DNA of 57,818 bases from the NCBI GenBank assembly GCA_945864585.1, contig CAMBCF010000011.1, positions 1-57,818 of the forward strand, read 5' to 3'. Within the stretch, counting starts at the first letter, position 1. Every line of letters starts with the position of its first letter. Source of the stretch: Bordetella parapertussis (lineage in GTDB: Bacteria; Pseudomonadota; Gammaproteobacteria; Burkholderiales; SG8-41). The notes beneath the pieces were generated by a model. That model did no database searches. It had not been told where the DNA came from and worked only from the letters and a program-made list of their open reading frames with translations. This document shows, piece after piece, positions 47,487-56,800 of the stretch. The translations under genes were made by a program, and so were the position numbers.

Positions 47487-48781
47487 ACCGAAGCCAGCTT
47501 GGCGTTGGCATCGATCAAACGCTGCACCAGCACGTGTAAAAATATGCGCTCAAAGCTGATGCGACAGGAATCCGTGATCTTTTTATAAGCGGCAACGGTA
47601 ATTTTCAGCAAGCGCACGTCCTGCGACGCAGTAACATCCGCGGTGCGCAGATTGCCGGGGCTGCCCAGACAGGCCATTTCGCCCAGACACTCGCCCGGCT
47701 TCAAGGTATCGATCCACCGCTGCTCGCGTGTCACGCGCGCTTCGCCGCTGACCAGGACGCAAAAATAATCGCCGCGATCGCCTTCGCTCAGAATCACCGT
47801 TTCCTTGGGAACCGCCACCCACTGCGCAAGCCGCAGCACCTCCCACAGATCGACATCGGCGAAGCCCTCGAAAAACGACAGCTTGCGCAAGCTATTAAAG
47901 CGCTCGGCCTCGAACACTCCTTGCCTGGGCAACGCCGTCGTAGCGCGCATCAAGGCCGCCAATTCATCGCTAAACTGACCCCAAGTCAGATACCGCTTGC
48001 CGCTTTCGCGTTGCAACGCGCGGTTGACGATGCGGTCGAGCTCCGGCGGCACCTCGCGGCGAAACTCCGAGAGCAGCGGCGCATCGAAGTTGAGCATCTG
48101 ATACGCCAGTGCCGCGATATTGCTGGCTTTGAACGGCGCGCGTCCCGTCAGCAGCATAAACATCACAATGCCCAGTGCGTAAATATCGGTTTGCTGGTTG
48201 AGCGGCATATTCTGATGCTGCTCCGGCGACATGTAGGCGGGCGTGCCGATGCCGTCGATCATGGTGGCTTCCGCCTTCTTGATCGCCGCCGAACTAAAAT
48301 CGGTGATCTTGACGTCGTTGTTTTCCGTCAGCATGATGTTCGCGGGCTTGATGTCGCGGTGAATAATGCCTTGCTGCGAGGCATACTCCAGCGCGTGCGC
48401 GCACTTGGAAGCGATTTCGATCACATCACCAATGGCCAGCAGGTTGTCAGGTTTGGTAAACGGCGATAACGTCCCGCCATCCACGTACTCCATCACGATA
48501 TAACCATAGTCATCGTCGATGGCTGCATCGAGGATCTGCACGATGTGCGGGTGATTTAACTGGCCGGCCAGCGACGCTTCCGTGGTAAACAAACGGTTCA
48601 TCAGCTTGCCGCTGCCCATATCGTTCATGGCACTTTGCGAAACCACCTTTACCGCCACTTCGCGGTTGCCAAACGCATCGCGGCACAGGTAGACCTTGCT
48701 GGTCGCGCCTTCACCCAACGTGCGGATCACGTCGTATTTACCGACACGTTGCGGCGGTGCGGTGATCGAATTTTCCGTCAT
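47483..48781 (-). CDS. Ser/Thr protein kinase with C-terminal cyclic nucleotide-binding domain
   Basis: A 432-residue cytoplasmic protein with no membrane helix. The kinase domain (14-280) has the P-loop [12 protein letters not shown]45 (VAVKVV), [10 protein letters not shown] (D143, N148) and GTPAYMSPE. The magnesium loop is DFS (161-163) in place of DFG; D161 is kept. Residues about 300-432 are a cNMP-binding domain ([18 protein letters not shown], then [18 protein letters not shown]), with E368 and R379 at the usual ribose and phosphate contacts. So a cyclic nucleotide may control kinase activity. The MerR-cyclase near 1-2.6 kb is the only intact cyclase in the window; linking them is inference. 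Confidence 0.9.
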   Translation of the reverse strand: MTENSITAPPQRVGKYDVIRTLGEGATSKVYLCRDAFGNREVAVKVVSQSAMNDMGSGKLMNRLFTTEASLAGQLNHPHIVQILDAAIDDDYGYIVMEYVDGGTLSPFTKPDNLLAIGDVIEIASKCAHALEYASQQGIIHRDIKPANIMLTENNDVKITDFSSAAIKKAEATMIDGIGTPAYMSPEQHQNMPLNQQTDIYALGIVMFMLLTGRAPFKASNIAALAYQMLNFDAPLLSEFRREVPPELDRIVNRALQRESGKRYLTWGQFSDELAALMRATTALPRQGVFEAERFNSLRKLSFFEGFADVDLWEVLRLAQWVAVPKETVILSEGDRGDYFCVLVSGEARVTREQRWIDTLKPGECLGEMACLGSPGNLRTADVTASQDVRLLKITVAAYKKITDSCRISFERIFLHVLVQRLIDANAKLASV

Positions 48782-48873
48782 GGTGGGCCTGACTCAGGGG
48801 ATTAGCGGCCGCCTGCAAGTTTGCGATTTTCAGTGTAAAGCAGTATCGTAACTATTTTAGTTATAACACAATT

Positions 48874-50178
48874 TTACTTGTGAATTAAAAGTTCGGGCAG
48901 CCAAGTCACGAGCGCCGGAAACACCGTGATCAGCGCAATGGCTATCACCATCATGAAAAAGAACGGTATCGACGCGCGCGCAACGTAGGTGCTGTCCCTG
49001 CCACTCATAGTTTGCAGCACAAACAAATTAAATCCCAGTGGCGGTGTCACCTCGGCAATTTCCACCAGCAGCACAATGAAAATACCAAACCACACCAGAT
49101 CGAAGCCCGCCTTCTCCACCATCGGCAGCACAATCGAGGTCGTCAGCACGATCATCGACACGCCATCGAGCGCGGTGCCGAGCACGATGTAAATCGCCGC
49201 CAGCACCGCGATCAGCATGTAGGGATTGGGCTGCATTGCTGCCACCCATTCCGCCAGCGCTTTGGGGATGCCGGTGAACGCCATGCACGACGACAAAAAC
49301 GCCGCGCCGCCGAGGATGAACAGGATCATGCACGACAGGCGCGTAGCACCCATTAAACTGTCGCTAAATGACGCCCAGTTCAGCCCGCCGCTAACCGCCG
49401 CAATCGCAAACGCGCCCAACACGCCGAACGCCGCTGCTTCCGTCGCTGTGGCCCAACCCACGACCATCACCCACACAATGAATACAATCAGCAACAGACA
49501 CGGAATCAGGTTGCGGCTGAGATGGAGTTTCTCGCGCAAGGTGTAGCGCTGCGTTTCGATGGGCGTTTTGCCGGGATTGGCCAGCGCCCACACCACGATG
49601 TAGCCCGAAAACAGCAGCATCAGCAACACGCCCGGAATAATCCCCGCCAGAAATACCTTGAGTATCGATACCTCCGCCGCCACCGCGTACACCACCATGA
49701 TGATCGACGGTGGCAGCAGTATCCCCAGTGTGCCCGCGCCGCACAACGAACCGAGGCAGGTTTTCTCATCGTAACCACGCGTTTTCAGCTCGGGCAACGC
49801 CACTTTGGCAATGGTCGCGCAGGTTGCCGCCGATGAGCCCGACACCGTGCCAAAAATGCCGCAGGCCAGCACGTTCACGTGCATCAGCCGCCCCGGCAGC
49901 CAGCCCAGCCACGGCGCCAGACCCTTGAACATTTCTTCGGAGAGTTTGGTTCGATAGAGTATTTCACCCATCCAGATAAACAGCGGCAACGCCGCCAGCG
50001 TCCACGACGCGCTGGAGCCCCAAAACGACTGAAACAGATTTACGTCCGGCGGCGTGCTGGTAAAAAAATGCAGGCCTGTCCACGCCGTAGCCGCCAGCGC
50101 CAGCGCGATCCACAGGCCGCCGAGCAACAGCACCAGCAGCAGCGCCAGCAAAATTGCCGCGATTTCAAGCGTGCTCAC
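48874..50178 (-). CDS. dctM: TRAP transporter large permease DctM
   Basis: A 434-residue inner-membrane protein with about 12 helices, the ion-coupled channel part of a TRAP transporter. Family marks are GSSAATCATIAKVALPELKTRGYD, GTLGILLPPSIIMVVYAVAAEVSILKVFLAGIIPG and the late LGTALDGVSMIVLTTSIVLP. It overlaps dctQ by four bases and dctP lies upstream, giving dctP-dctQ-dctM on one strand. The substrate is an organic anion, not further defined. Confidence 0.95.
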   Translation of the reverse strand: MSTLEIAAILLALLLVLLLGGLWIALALAATAWTGLHFFTSTPPDVNLFQSFWGSSASWTLAALPLFIWMGEILYRTKLSEEMFKGLAPWLGWLPGRLMHVNVLACGIFGTVSGSSAATCATIAKVALPELKTRGYDEKTCLGSLCGAGTLGILLPPSIIMVVYAVAAEVSILKVFLAGIIPGVLLMLLFSGYIVVWALANPGKTPIETQRYTLREKLHLSRNLIPCLLLIVFIVWVMVVGWATATEAAAFGVLGAFAIAAVSGGLNWASFSDSLMGATRLSCMILFILGGAAFLSSCMAFTGIPKALAEWVAAMQPNPYMLIAVLAAIYIVLGTALDGVSMIVLTTSIVLPMVEKAGFDLVWFGIFIVLLVEIAEVTPPLGFNLFVLQTMSGRDSTYVARASIPFFFMMVIAIALITVFPALVTWLPELLIHK

Positions 50179-50708
50179 AACATCTCCGAAAAATCACCGG
50201 TATTGCGCCGCGCTTCTTCGGCCAATTGATACGCCGGTTTTTCACCGCGCCACACCGCCACCCACGTATCAATCACCGCAATCAAAAAAATCAGCGTGCC
50301 CAACACCAGGCTCAATTGCGGAATCCAGATCGGAATTTTGATCAGTCCTTGTGCCACTTCGTTGAATTTCCAGCTTTCAAACACAAAATGCGCAATCGCC
50401 CAGGTCATGTAGCCCGTACACAGAGCCGCCGCCGAAAGCACCACGATTTCCGCGCGGCGGCGCGCAGCTACGCCGAGTCGCTCGACCCACAGCCCCACGC
50501 GTATCAACTCGCCCTTGTGAAAGGTATGACCCAGCGCCAGAAATACGCTAGCCGCACACAACCAGGCGGAAATGTCGTCCGCGCCGCGTATCAGTATCCC
50601 CATCTCGCGCGCAAACGCCTGCGCCAGCATCAGCACGCAAATGCCGGCAAGGCAGATTGCCGCGGCTATGCCGCTGGCCGCGTACAGGCGATCAAGCAAT
50701 CGGCGCAT
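50175..50708 (-). CDS. dctQ: TRAP transporter small permease DctQ
   Basis: A 177-residue membrane protein with four helices, the DctQ part of a TRAP transporter. The pattern DDISAWLCAASVFLALGHTFHKGELIRVGLWVERL is typical. It couples the receptor DctP to DctM. The start follows dctP by 100 bases that contain a hairpin repeat, and its end overlaps dctM by four bases. Confidence 0.93.
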   Translation of the reverse strand: MRRLLDRLYAASGIAAAICLAGICVLMLAQAFAREMGILIRGADDISAWLCAASVFLALGHTFHKGELIRVGLWVERLGVAARRRAEIVVLSAAALCTGYMTWAIAHFVFESWKFNEVAQGLIKIPIWIPQLSLVLGTLIFLIAVIDTWVAVWRGEKPAYQLAEEARRNTGDFSEML

Positions 50709-50724
50709 TGAGGGGCGGCTGAGC

Positions 50725-50801
50725 GTTGGGCGGTTGGCGTCAAGAGTAACAGTGGGCAGCGCAGGGGTTACGCTGAACTGTCATCACGCCAAACGCCCAA
50801 C
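50725..50801. repeat. Inverted repeat in the dctP-dctQ gap, with repeat copy 2
   Basis: GTTGGGCGGTTGGCGT (50725-50740) and ACGCCAAACGCCCAAC (50786-50801) pair at 15 of 16 positions. The right arm with ACTGTCA before it (50777-50801) resembles 33732-33754. The hairpin lies after the dctP stop and may lower expression of the permease genes relative to the receptor. Confidence 0.65.
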
Positions 50802-50808
50802 CCGGCAC

Positions 50809-51777
50809 TTACTTCTTACGGTAGGCAGCGATAATCGCCTCGCCGTCAGCCCCTGCCGCCTTCTGCCACTCGGCAAGTATGGTGTCGCCAACCTTGGTGA
50901 ACGCCGCGCGCATCGCGGCATCGGGCGTATGCATCATCATGCCGTTGTCGGCGAGCTGCTTGTTGGCCGCCTGTTCACGTTGCCGGGATAAATCCCAGCC
51001 GCGTTTTTCCGCTGTGGCGGCGGCTTCCAGCAGCGCGCTTTTCTGCGCATCGGGCAGGCGCTGGAACGCGCGCTCGTTCACCGCCACGATGTTCTTCGGA
51101 TGAAACGCATTCGTCTGATAATAGTTTTTCACAAACTCCCACGCCTTGGTCGACGTGCCGGTGGCCGACGAGGTAATCATGGCATGCACCGTGCCGGTGG
51201 CGAACGCCTGCGCCAGTTCCGGCACCTGAATCACCGTCGGGCTCGCACTCAGCAACTCCGCCAGGCGCGCGGTTTGCGGACTGTAGGTGCGGAACTTCAC
51301 GCCTTTCAGATCGGCCACCGACTTCAGCGCATTCTTGGTATAGATGCCCTGCCCCGGCCACGGCACCGAATACAGCATGCGCACGCCGCGCGCCAGCAGC
51401 TTCTTCTCCAGAAACGGCTTTTGCGCCTGATAATATTTCCACGCCGCGTCATAACCCACCGCGACAAACGGCACATTGTCCGCTGCGAATACCGGGTCTT
51501 CATTGCCAAACTGGCCCAGCAGTAATTCCACCAGATTGACCTGCCCGGTGGATACCGCGCGCAGCATGTCCGGGTGCTTGATCAGCGAGCCGTTGCTGTG
51601 CACATTGATATCCAGCTGATTATTGGTGGCCTTGCGCACGTCCGCCGCGAACAGCTTGACGTTGACGGTATGAAACTCACCATCGCTGTATGGGGTGGGC
51701 ATATCCCATCGGGTCTGCGCGTTTGCGGTCGTGGAAAAAACCACCGCTGTTGCTAAAATCCATTGTGCAATTTTCAT
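50809..51777 (-). CDS. dctP: TRAP transporter substrate-binding protein DctP
   Basis: A 322-residue periplasmic receptor. Signal peptide MKIAQWILATAVVFSTTANA, mature start QTRWDMPTPYSDGEFHT. ALKSVADLKGVKFRTYSP contains the conserved Arg that holds the ligand carboxylate, and AFATGTVHAMITSSATG follows. I set the start at 51777 because GGAGG sits 5 bases before it; the frame stays open to 52032 but the extra residues have no signal pattern and overlap the divergent remnant. The ligand is an unknown organic acid. Confidence 0.93.
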   Translation of the reverse strand: MKIAQWILATAVVFSTTANAQTRWDMPTPYSDGEFHTVNVKLFAADVRKATNNQLDINVHSNGSLIKHPDMLRAVSTGQVNLVELLLGQFGNEDPVFAADNVPFVAVGYDAAWKYYQAQKPFLEKKLLARGVRMLYSVPWPGQGIYTKNALKSVADLKGVKFRTYSPQTARLAELLSASPTVIQVPELAQAFATGTVHAMITSSATGTSTKAWEFVKNYYQTNAFHPKNIVAVNERAFQRLPDAQKSALLEAAATAEKRGWDLSRQREQAANKQLADNGMMMHTPDAAMRAAFTKVGDTILAEWQKAAGADGEAIIAAYRKK

Positions 51778-51927
51778 GCTGCCTCCGCTGTAAGTGCCGA
51801 ATTTAATACTCGCCTCATGGTAGCATTCCTCGTCCATGAATACATCAGCACACAGCGGGCGCCGGCAATTCGGGTGGGCCGCAGCGGCACGCGGCTCAAA
51901 CCCAAAGCTGAGCCGGCGGCCAGCACG

Positions 51928-52014
51928 ATGAACGGCGCCAGGGAGAAAGCCATGACCGCGGGTTGCGACGACTTCGAAACCAGGCCGCTGATGCCGGCGG
52001 AGCGAGTCTCGTGA
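51928..52014 (+). pseudogene. C-terminal remnant of a response regulator
   Basis: The last 28 codons before the TGA at 52014 read STMNGAREKAMTAGCDDFETRP, matching the end of a receiver domain (normally AMAGDREKALAAGCDDYDTKP). Nothing upstream continues the domain. The stop overlaps the GTG start of the next gene (GTGA), as if the two were once coupled. Confidence 0.6.
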
Positions 52015-53110
52015 AACCGGCTGATGCAGCACTGCTGGTGGTCGACGACAACGAGAACAATCTCTATACGCTCACGCGCCGGCTCCAGCGCGAGGGTTAT
52101 ACCAACCTCACCACCGCTAACGACGGCCGTCAGGCGCTGGAACTCCTGCAGTCGAAAAAGTTCGACCTGGTGCTGCTCGACATCATGATGCCCGAGCTGA
52201 ACGGCTACCAGGTGCTCGAGCATCTCAAAGCCGATGCCGAGCTGCGCCATCTTCCGGTGATCATGATCTCCGCGGTCGGAGAGGTGGAGAGCGTGGTACG
52301 TTGCATCGAGCTTGGCGCCGAGGATTATCTGCCCAAGCCCTTTGATGCGACGCTGCTGCGCGCGCGGGTGGGGGCAAGTCTGGAGAAAAAACGGCTGCGC
52401 GACGAAGTGCGTGAATGGAACAAAAAACTTGAGGAGCGCGTGTAGGAGCAGGTCACGCAACTCGACCGCCTGGGCCGGCTGAAGGGTTTTTTTTCACCGC
52501 AGCTTGCGGACTCGATTGTCAGCGGCGGCGGCGAAGCGCTGCTGAAAACGCACCGCCGCGAAGTGGTGGTGGTGTTCCTCGACCTGCGCAGATTTACCGC
52601 CTTCACCGACAACGCCGAGCCGGAGGAGGTGATGGCGGTGCTTGGCCAGTTCCACCGCGTGATGGGGCAGCTGATCATCGCCCATGAAGGCACGCTGGAG
52701 CGCTTTGCCGGCGATAGCCTGATGATTTTTTCAACGACCCGGTCAAGCTCGACCAGCCGGCGGCGAACGCGGTGAAAATGGCGCTCGCAATGCAGGAGAA
52801 ATTCCAGCCGCTGCGCACGGCGTGGACGAAATCCGGCTACGATCTCGACCTTGGCATCGGGATTGCGCAGGGCTATGCCACGCTCGGCGCGATCGGCTTC
52901 GAAGGGCGATGGGATTACGCGTGCATCGGCAGCGTGACCAATCTCGCTTCGCGGCTATGCAGCGAAGCGAAAGGCGGACAGATACTCACCAACCAAAAGA
53001 CCCTGGCGCGGATTGAAGATGCAACCCAGGCCGAGCCGCTGGGTGCGCTCACGCTGAAAGGGATCGCGCTGCCGGTGCCGGAGTTCAACATCTTGGCTTT
53101 TAAAGCGTGA
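52011..53110 (+). pseudogene. Response regulator-class III cyclase fusion, broken
   Basis: The ancestral protein, about 365 residues, starts at GTG 52011 (KPADAALLVVDDNENNLYTL). The receiver (1-125) has D in VLLDIMMPELNGY and K in LPKPFDA. A coiled coil ends at an in-frame TAG (52443-52445). The frame goes on into a cyclase domain with metal aspartates in VVVFLDLRRFTAF and FAGDSLMIF. A one-base loss in a T run (52726-52731) then shifts the frame; restoring one T gives FNDPVKLDQPAANAVKM and the rest, with N and R in GSVTNLASRL. Two lesions make it a pseudogene unless stop read-through and slippage occur. Such proteins usually partner a hybrid kinase, perhaps the lost upstream gene. Confidence 0.85.
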
Positions 53111-53139
53111 GCGGGCCGGCTGCCTGTGTACCTTGGAAC

Positions 53140-53290
53140 GGGGTCAAGTCTAGCTAAGTAGCACGCGTCCATTACACAAAACCCGACCGTCATAAAGTGC
53201 AGCCCGAAGTAATCCGCAATCTTCTGTAGCGGCGCATGGAAATTGCTACTTTAATAGACCTGACCCCTCGCGTGTTGACCCCTCGCGTGT
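53140..53290. repeat. Inverted GGGGTCA repeats and 15-bp tandem duplication
   Basis: GGGGTCAAGTCT (53140-53151) and AGACCTGACCCC (53256-53267) form an 11-of-12 inverted pair around 104 bp. The right copy continues into two exact tandem 15-mers, TGACCCCTCGCGTGT (53261-53275 and 53276-53290). The rest of the 311-bp gap before the Bug gene (53111-53421) shows no gene; its promoter must lie at 53290-53410. Confidence 0.6.
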
Positions 53291-53421
53291 ACCGGCGTCT
53301 TGCCCCACGCGCCGAGGCCCACGATGGCGGCGCGGATCATGCTGCAACTTTCATGCATTGCAAATCGACAGGCAGCAGGCAGCAGTGTAAACTCACAGCG
53401 AGAATAGTCTGGAGGAGCAAT

Positions 53422-54384
53422 ATGCATCTATGGCGTTGTTGCTTTAGTGTGGCCGCGGTGTTGTTGCCGATATTGGCTCAGTCACAATCGTACCCGGTGA
53501 AACCGCTGCGCCTGATCACGCCGTTTCCCACCGGCGGATCGCAGATTTTAGCGCATCTGCTCTCCGAAAGACTCGCCGAATCGCTGGGCCAGCCGGTGGT
53601 GGTGGATTACCGGCCGGGTGGCGGCGGCAATATCGGCGCGGAGATTGCCGCGCGCGCGCCGCCGGACGGCTACACCCTGGTGTTGCTGAGTTCTTCGCAG
53701 GCCACCACCGCCGCCATGTACAAAAAGCTCAAGTACGATCTCATCAAGGATTTCGCGCCGGTGTCGCTGGCGGCGACCGTGCCGCAACTGATCGTGGTGC
53801 ACCCCTCGCTGCCGGTGAAAACGCTCAAGGAACTCGCGGCGCTCGGGCGCGCCAATCCCGGCAAACTGAGTTACGGCTCTGGCGGCGTGGGCTCGTCGGG
53901 GCATCTGGCGGGCGAACATTTCGCCGCACTCAACAAAGTCAAAATGGTACACGTCCCCTACAAGGGCGCGAGCATCGCGCTGACCAACATCCTGAGTGGC
54001 GAAGCCGACGTCGTGATCGTCACCCTGCCCGCCACCATCCCGTTCATCAACGCCGGCAAGCTGCGAGGCCTCGCGGTACTCGATACCAAGCGCGTGCCGC
54101 AGCTGCCGCAATTACCGACCAGCGCCGAGGCCGGCATGCCCGACTTGCTGATGACCACATGGTGGGGCGTGGCTACACCTGCGGGTGTGCGTGCCGAAAT
54201 CATCGCGCGCCTGCACAAGGACGTGATCACCAGCATGCAGGCCAGCATTGTGAAGCAGCGCCTGGCCAGCGTGGGCATGGACGCCACCGTGTCTGCCACA
54301 CCCGCGGAATTCGGCGACCACATCCGCGCTGATGTAGCGCGCTGGACCAAGGTGATACTCGAGGCCAAAATCAAGCTTGAGTGA
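53422..54384 (+). CDS. Bug-family periplasmic solute receptor
   Basis: A 320-residue secreted receptor of the tripartite tricarboxylate transporter type. Signal peptide MHLWRCCFSVAAVLLPILAQS, mature start QSYPVKPLRLITPFPTGGSQ. VVVDYRPGGGGNIGAEIAARA and MVHVPYKGASIALTNILSGEAD are family marks. I chose the ATG at 53422, just after GGAGGAGC; a longer frame from 53236 lacks a signal pattern. It is a second orphan receptor in this window, with no permease beside it; a VOC protein gene follows 138 bases on. The ligand is unknown. Confidence 0.9.
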   Translation: MHLWRCCFSVAAVLLPILAQSQSYPVKPLRLITPFPTGGSQILAHLLSERLAESLGQPVVVDYRPGGGGNIGAEIAARAPPDGYTLVLLSSSQATTAAMYKKLKYDLIKDFAPVSLAATVPQLIVVHPSLPVKTLKELAALGRANPGKLSYGSGGVGSSGHLAGEHFAALNKVKMVHVPYKGASIALTNILSGEADVVIVTLPATIPFINAGKLRGLAVLDTKRVPQLPQLPTSAEAGMPDLLMTTWWGVATPAGVRAEIIARLHKDVITSMQASIVKQRLASVGMDATVSATPAEFGDHIRADVARWTKVILEAKIKLE

Positions 54385-54522
54385 AGCGCGCTACCCTATT
54401 TCCCGGGCGCCTGACCCCTACTTTGACGTAAGCTACGAATTTGCACGCCACGCGCAAAATGCGGAGCGTAGTTCATCATCGCTACATTCAGATTTGGGTT
54501 TTCCTGTACAGGAAGGCGAGAC

Positions 54523-54996
54523 ATGGCAGCTATCAAGACTCTCGGGCTCGATCACGTTGTCCTCAGGGTGACGGATATCCCGCGCGCGTGCGCCTGGTAT
54601 GCAGCTGTACTTGGCTGCAAGGTCGAGCGGGTTCTGCCCAGCCTCGGGCTGACCCAGCTTCGCGCGGGCGCAAGTCTGATCGATTTGGTTGACGTTAGCG
54701 GGCCGGCCGGAAAGTCAGGTGGCGCCGCGGCAGGACCGAAGCGACGCAACATGGATCATTACTGTGTGCAGCTGGCCGAATTTTCGGAGAAGAAGATCAT
54801 CGCTCATCTGAAACGAAAAGGAATCGAGCCAGGTAAAGTCGGGCGACGCTATGGCGCAATGGGTCACGGCCCTTCGATGTATCTGACCGATCCGGACGGA
54901 AACACCGTCGAACTCAAGGGACCCCCCGATGCTGATCAGACCGAGAAAATACCGGATGCGATCTTGCCAGCGCGACGACGCAAGAAGGTTTCCTGA
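54523..54996 (+). CDS. VOC (glyoxalase-fold) family protein
   Basis: A 157-residue protein with a vicinal oxygen chelate fold: LGLDHVVLRVTDIPRACAWYAAVLG at the start (metal His in LDHVVL) and MYLTDPDGNTVELKG at the end (metal Glu in NTVEL). A second His lies in NMDHYCVQL. The metal site looks complete. The reaction is unknown; members include lactoylglutathione lyases and dioxygenases. GGAAGGCGAG precedes the ATG. It lies between a Bug receptor and tenA on the same strand. Confidence 0.88.
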   Translation: MAAIKTLGLDHVVLRVTDIPRACAWYAAVLGCKVERVLPSLGLTQLRAGASLIDLVDVSGPAGKSGGAAAGPKRRNMDHYCVQLAEFSEKKIIAHLKRKGIEPGKVGRRYGAMGHGPSMYLTDPDGNTVELKGPPDADQTEKIPDAILPARRRKKVS

Positions 54997-55103
54997 TTCA
55001 CGCCTTGCAAAAGGTTGATGATTGCGGAAGAATCATCAAAAATGCGCTGCCCTCTCATTTCACGTCATCCACAACTTTTGAGCATAACCCCCGGCCATCC
55101 CCT

Positions 55104-55847
55104 ATGGAAGACCCGCCCGTGAGCGCTCCACGCCTCGTGACCCCCCAGACCTCGTTCACGGATGAGCTCTGGGTGTCGATTGCGCCGATCTACGCCACAA
55201 CCCTGCGCCATCCGTTCATCGTGGGGCTAACCGACGGATCACTGTCGCGCGAGCGCTTCGAGTTTTACGCGGTCCAGGACGCGCTCTACCTGCGTGAGTT
55301 TGCCCGGGCGCTCGCGATCGCTGGGGCCCGCGCGCCGAAGGATGACTGGATCGTGATGCTGGCCGAACACGCAGCGGGCGCGCTCCGCGTCGAACGCACG
55401 CTCCACGAAGGCTTCTTCCGCGAGTTTGAGCTGACCGCGGAAGGTGCGGTCGCCACCCCGCTCGCGCCAACCACCCAAGCGTACACTAACTATCTCCTCG
55501 CGGTCGCGTACGGGGCGCCCTTCCATGAGGCGCTTGCTGCTCTACTTCCTTGCTACTGGATCTACTGGGAGGTAGGCAAGGAGCTGGCGAGTGCCGGTTC
55601 GCCGAATCCGCTGTACGCACGCTGGATCGGGACTTACGGCTCTGCCGAGTTCGGCGCCGTCGTTGGCGCGGTGCTTGAGGCGACCAACGAGGTCGCCGCC
55701 CAGGTGGGAGACGCCGAGCGCGCGGCGATGCGCCGCCATTTCCGCGCGACGAGCCGTTACGAGTGGATGTTCTGGGACATGGGTTACCGGTGCGAGCAGT
55801 GGCCATTCGATAACGCGCCGGCTGCCCCTCAGAGACCAGGCCGATGA
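55104..55847 (+). CDS. tenA: TenA family thiaminase II
   Basis: A 247-residue helical protein of the TenA family, which hydrolyses thiamine breakdown products (aminopyrimidine) to HMP for reuse. The segment [18 protein letters not shown] (about 50-67) forms the pyrimidine site; the nucleophile is C150 in [15 protein letters not shown], and the late [14 protein letters not shown] holds the second site. Length is a little over the usual 220 because of a Pro-rich N-terminal tail; a GTG at 55122 would give a shorter form. thiD follows 69 bases on, so the pair makes and phosphorylates HMP. No TPP riboswitch was seen upstream. Confidence 0.9.
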   Translation: MEDPPVSAPRLVTPQTSFTDELWVSIAPIYATTLRHPFIVGLTDGSLSRERFEFYAVQDALYLREFARALAIAGARAPKDDWIVMLAEHAAGALRVERTLHEGFFREFELTAEGAVATPLAPTTQAYTNYLLAVAYGAPFHEALAALLPCYWIYWEVGKELASAGSPNPLYARWIGTYGSAEFGAVVGAVLEATNEVAAQVGDAERAAMRRHFRATSRYEWMFWDMGYRCEQWPFDNAPAAPQRPGR

Positions 55848-55916
55848 GGCGGCTCGGCCGGTTTCAGACTACTGCAGCCACCTTGGTTCGCCGTCTTCAC
55901 TGCCAACGCTTGATTC

Positions 55917-56747
55917 ATGTCCCGCTCCGACGCCCGCCCCCTTAGTGCCCTCACCATCGCCGGCTCCGACTCCGGCGGCGGCGCTGGCATCCAAGCCGAC
56001 CTGAAAACCTTTGCGGCACACGGCATGCACGGTCTGTCCGCGATTGCCGCGCTCACAGCGCAGCACACGCGTGGGGTGACGGCCGTGCACGTGCCATCTG
56101 TGGCCTTCCTGCGCGCACAGATTGACGCCTGCTTCGACGATTTCCGTATCGGTGTGGTCAAGCTCGGCATGCTTGCCAACACCGAAGTGATTACCGCGGT
56201 TGCCGATGCGCTGGAGCACCACAAGCCGTCGCATATCGTGCTCGACCCGGTTATGGTGGCGACCAGCGGTGCGCGGCTGCTGGAAGACAATGCGCTCTAC
56301 GCTTTGCGCGCGCGGCTGTTCCCACTGGCGACGATCCTCACGCCGAACATTCCCGAAGCTGAGTTGTTGCTCGGCCATCCCATCGTTGACGATGAGGCCG
56401 CGGATGCCGCCTTGGTCGAACTGTTGACGCTGGGTGCGCGTGCGATGTTGCTGAAGGGGGGGCACTTGCAGGGCTCAGCCGGGATGGTTGATCGCTATTA
56501 CGACGGCCACACACGGGCGGGATTTGCCCACGACCGTCTCGACGTCGAAGGCCATGGCACCGGCTGCACTCTCGCCTCGGCGATCGCGGCCAACCTGTGC
56601 CTGGGCATGCCGTTGCTCGCCGCCTGCGAGGCCGCGACGGATTACGTGCATGGCGCGTTGCGGCACGCAACTCGTCCGGGCCGCAGTGTTATAGCGGTGC
56701 TTGATCACTTCTGGCAGTTGCGAGTGGCCCCGCCGATCTCATACTGA
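55917..56747 (+). CDS. thiD: Hydroxymethylpyrimidine/phosphomethylpyrimidine kinase
   Basis: A 276-residue ribokinase-fold enzyme phosphorylating HMP and HMP-P in thiamine synthesis and salvage. Marks: [21 protein letters not shown] at the N-terminus, [25 protein letters not shown], and the anion hole and catalytic Asp region [15 protein letters not shown]. The residues appear complete. It follows tenA in the same direction, which fits salvage of pyrimidine released from damaged thiamine. thiE is not in view. Confidence 0.95.
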   Translation: MSRSDARPLSALTIAGSDSGGGAGIQADLKTFAAHGMHGLSAIAALTAQHTRGVTAVHVPSVAFLRAQIDACFDDFRIGVVKLGMLANTEVITAVADALEHHKPSHIVLDPVMVATSGARLLEDNALYALRARLFPLATILTPNIPEAELLLGHPIVDDEAADAALVELLTLGARAMLLKGGHLQGSAGMVDRYYDGHTRAGFAHDRLDVEGHGTGCTLASAIAANLCLGMPLLAACEAATDYVHGALRHATRPGRSVIAVLDHFWQLRVAPPISY

Positions 56748-56800
56748 CCACCCGCGCCCGCCGTGCTGGTTTGCTTGATGTGGTACGGGTATCCCACTAT

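Noticed and set aside
51778-52032. Longer N-terminus of DctP
   Set aside because: It has no signal peptide at that start; MKIAQWILATAVVF with GGAGG upstream is the proper start.
54997-55103. TPP riboswitch upstream of tenA-thiD
   Set aside because: The conserved CUGAGA and ACCUGA boxes are not seen in the leader.
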